From an uncultured Psychrobacter sp. (lineage in GTDB: Bacteria; Pseudomonadota; Gammaproteobacteria; Pseudomonadales; Moraxellaceae): a stretch of DNA of 64,000 bases. The notes under the pieces were generated by a model. It did no database searches. It was not told the DNA's origin and worked only from the letters and a program-made list of their open reading frames with translations. Shown in pieces: positions 63,611 to 64,000 of the stretch. Numbering within the stretch: position 1 is the first letter of the stretch; each line of letters begins with the position of its first letter. The stretch is taken from contig CANLXO010000001.1 of NCBI GenBank assembly GCA_947495055.1, positions 124,001 through 188,000 of the forward strand. The letters run 5' to 3'. The position numbers were made by a program, and so were the translations under genes.

Positions 63611-64000
63611 TTATTGAATAGGCTGATTCGGACTGACTTGCTCATAGCTTTTACCCTCTGGTACAGGTATGCAATTGACCTCTTTTTGCGACTCAGTAGG
63701 CTTGCAGTAGGGCATGCTATCTACATATTCAAATACGGTTCCATAGCGATGTATACCGTCAGTTAATGGTGTTAAGTAAATATTGCCCATATCAATAGTA
63801 ACGAGAGTTTTTAGGTCAGTACTTTTAGATGGTACTATGCCATCAATTGCGAACAGACGTCGCTGATAGCCTTGCGTATCGATCATAATATTAGCGTCTT
63901 TAACTATAGCTTTAAAATAATCTGCGCCCATCTCATCTGTATCTATCTTTTGCATAACAGGTAGCTCAAAGCGACCTTTGTCATCAGAGGTGCCTTGAAT
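63611..64000 (-). CDS. Hypothetical protein with carboxypeptidase-regulatory-like start, cut by window edge
   Basis: The frame is open to the right edge, so the N-terminus is missing; the ATG at 63955 is internal. The first visible part, IQGTSDDKGRFELPV, is the G-x-F-x-L pattern of carboxypeptidase-regulatory/SdrB-like beta domains. The rest is beta-rich with two Cys (YCKPTES, NCIPVP). It precedes the Sel1 lipoprotein by 18 bp on the same strand, so they are likely one operon. Function unknown. Confidence 0.65.
   Translation of the reverse strand: MQGTSDDKGRFELPVMQKIDTDEMGADYFKAIVKDANIMIDTQGYQRRLFAIDGIVPSKSTDLKTLVTIDMGNIYLTPLTDGIHRYGTVFEYVDSMPYCKPTESQKEVNCIPVPEGKSYEQVSPNQPIQ

Overview
The window looks like a chromosomal segment of a Psychrobacter-type gammaproteobacterium (Moraxellaceae). 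The basis is the family-typical form of many proteins (AcnB, LipA, DapD, UvrB, RecJ, TAXI-TRAP, paired TRIC channels), the moderate G+C by eye, and gene spacing typical of that group. No phage, plasmid, integrase, transposase or CRISPR array is visible. All calls come from reading the sequence; no database search was run.

Layout. 1-3.1 kb: the tail of a three-gene set (HAD phosphatase cut by the window edge, StiP-type phosphoribosyltransferase with PELOTA-like tail, CitE/HpcH-type lyase), known elsewhere beside tellurite-resistance (ter) genes. 3.2-5.6 kb: a TPP riboswitch and thiM-thiE-thiD, with overlapping stops and starts. 5.6-13.1 kb: DMT exporter, alpha/beta hydrolase and enoyl-CoA hydratase facing away from a promoter region with two inverted repeats, then acnB, a carboxymuconolactone decarboxylase-like protein and lipA. 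13.2-17 kb: a 174-bp MITE-like element and a TAXI-TRAP uptake operon (binding protein, DUF1850 protein, fused permease). 17.4-24.4 kb: the most notable block, a probable arsenosugar biosynthesis cluster (flavoprotein, ArsS radical SAM enzyme, exported DUF547 protein, two arsenosugar-type glycosyltransferases, ArsM), met head-on by an MTA phosphorylase gene that may belong to the same pathway. A second MITE-like palindromic element lies inside it.

24.8-32.1 kb: monoacylglycerol lipase-like hydrolase, dapD, queE, an EmrE-type exporter, two tandem TRIC-type channels, recJ. 32.3-38.0 kb: an accessory stretch of small and poorly known genes (lipoproteins, a duplicated 120-residue protein, an alpha-lytic-type protease broken by a stop codon), partly AT-rich, with near-identical terminators flanking one lipoprotein gene. 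38-47.5 kb: uvrB, dps, an acyl-CoA thioesterase and a lipid-modification cluster (DUF2177, CFA-synthase-like methyltransferase, DUF1365, FAD oxidoreductase, SDR). 47.7-49.9 kb: two identical tRNA-Asn genes, each with its own strong promoter, a small RHH-like protein, a lipoprotein and tRNA-Ser. 49.9-57.6 kb: GAPDH-family gene with a 5x17-bp tandem repeat upstream, a PIF1-type helicase, an aldehyde/alcohol dehydrogenase-DUF779 group and a NERD nuclease-like gene. 57.6-64 kb: pirin, then several damaged genes: an MBL-fold hydrolase with a nonsense codon, a Tat-exported alpha-hydroxyacid oxidase whose start codon reads ATA, and a pentapeptide-like gene with a frameshift; also YceI, a Sel1-repeat lipoprotein and a partial gene at the right edge.

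Central metabolism and repair genes are intact. The lesions (36.5, 59.2, 59.7 and 62.6 kb) fall in accessory genes and are either real decay or base-call errors.
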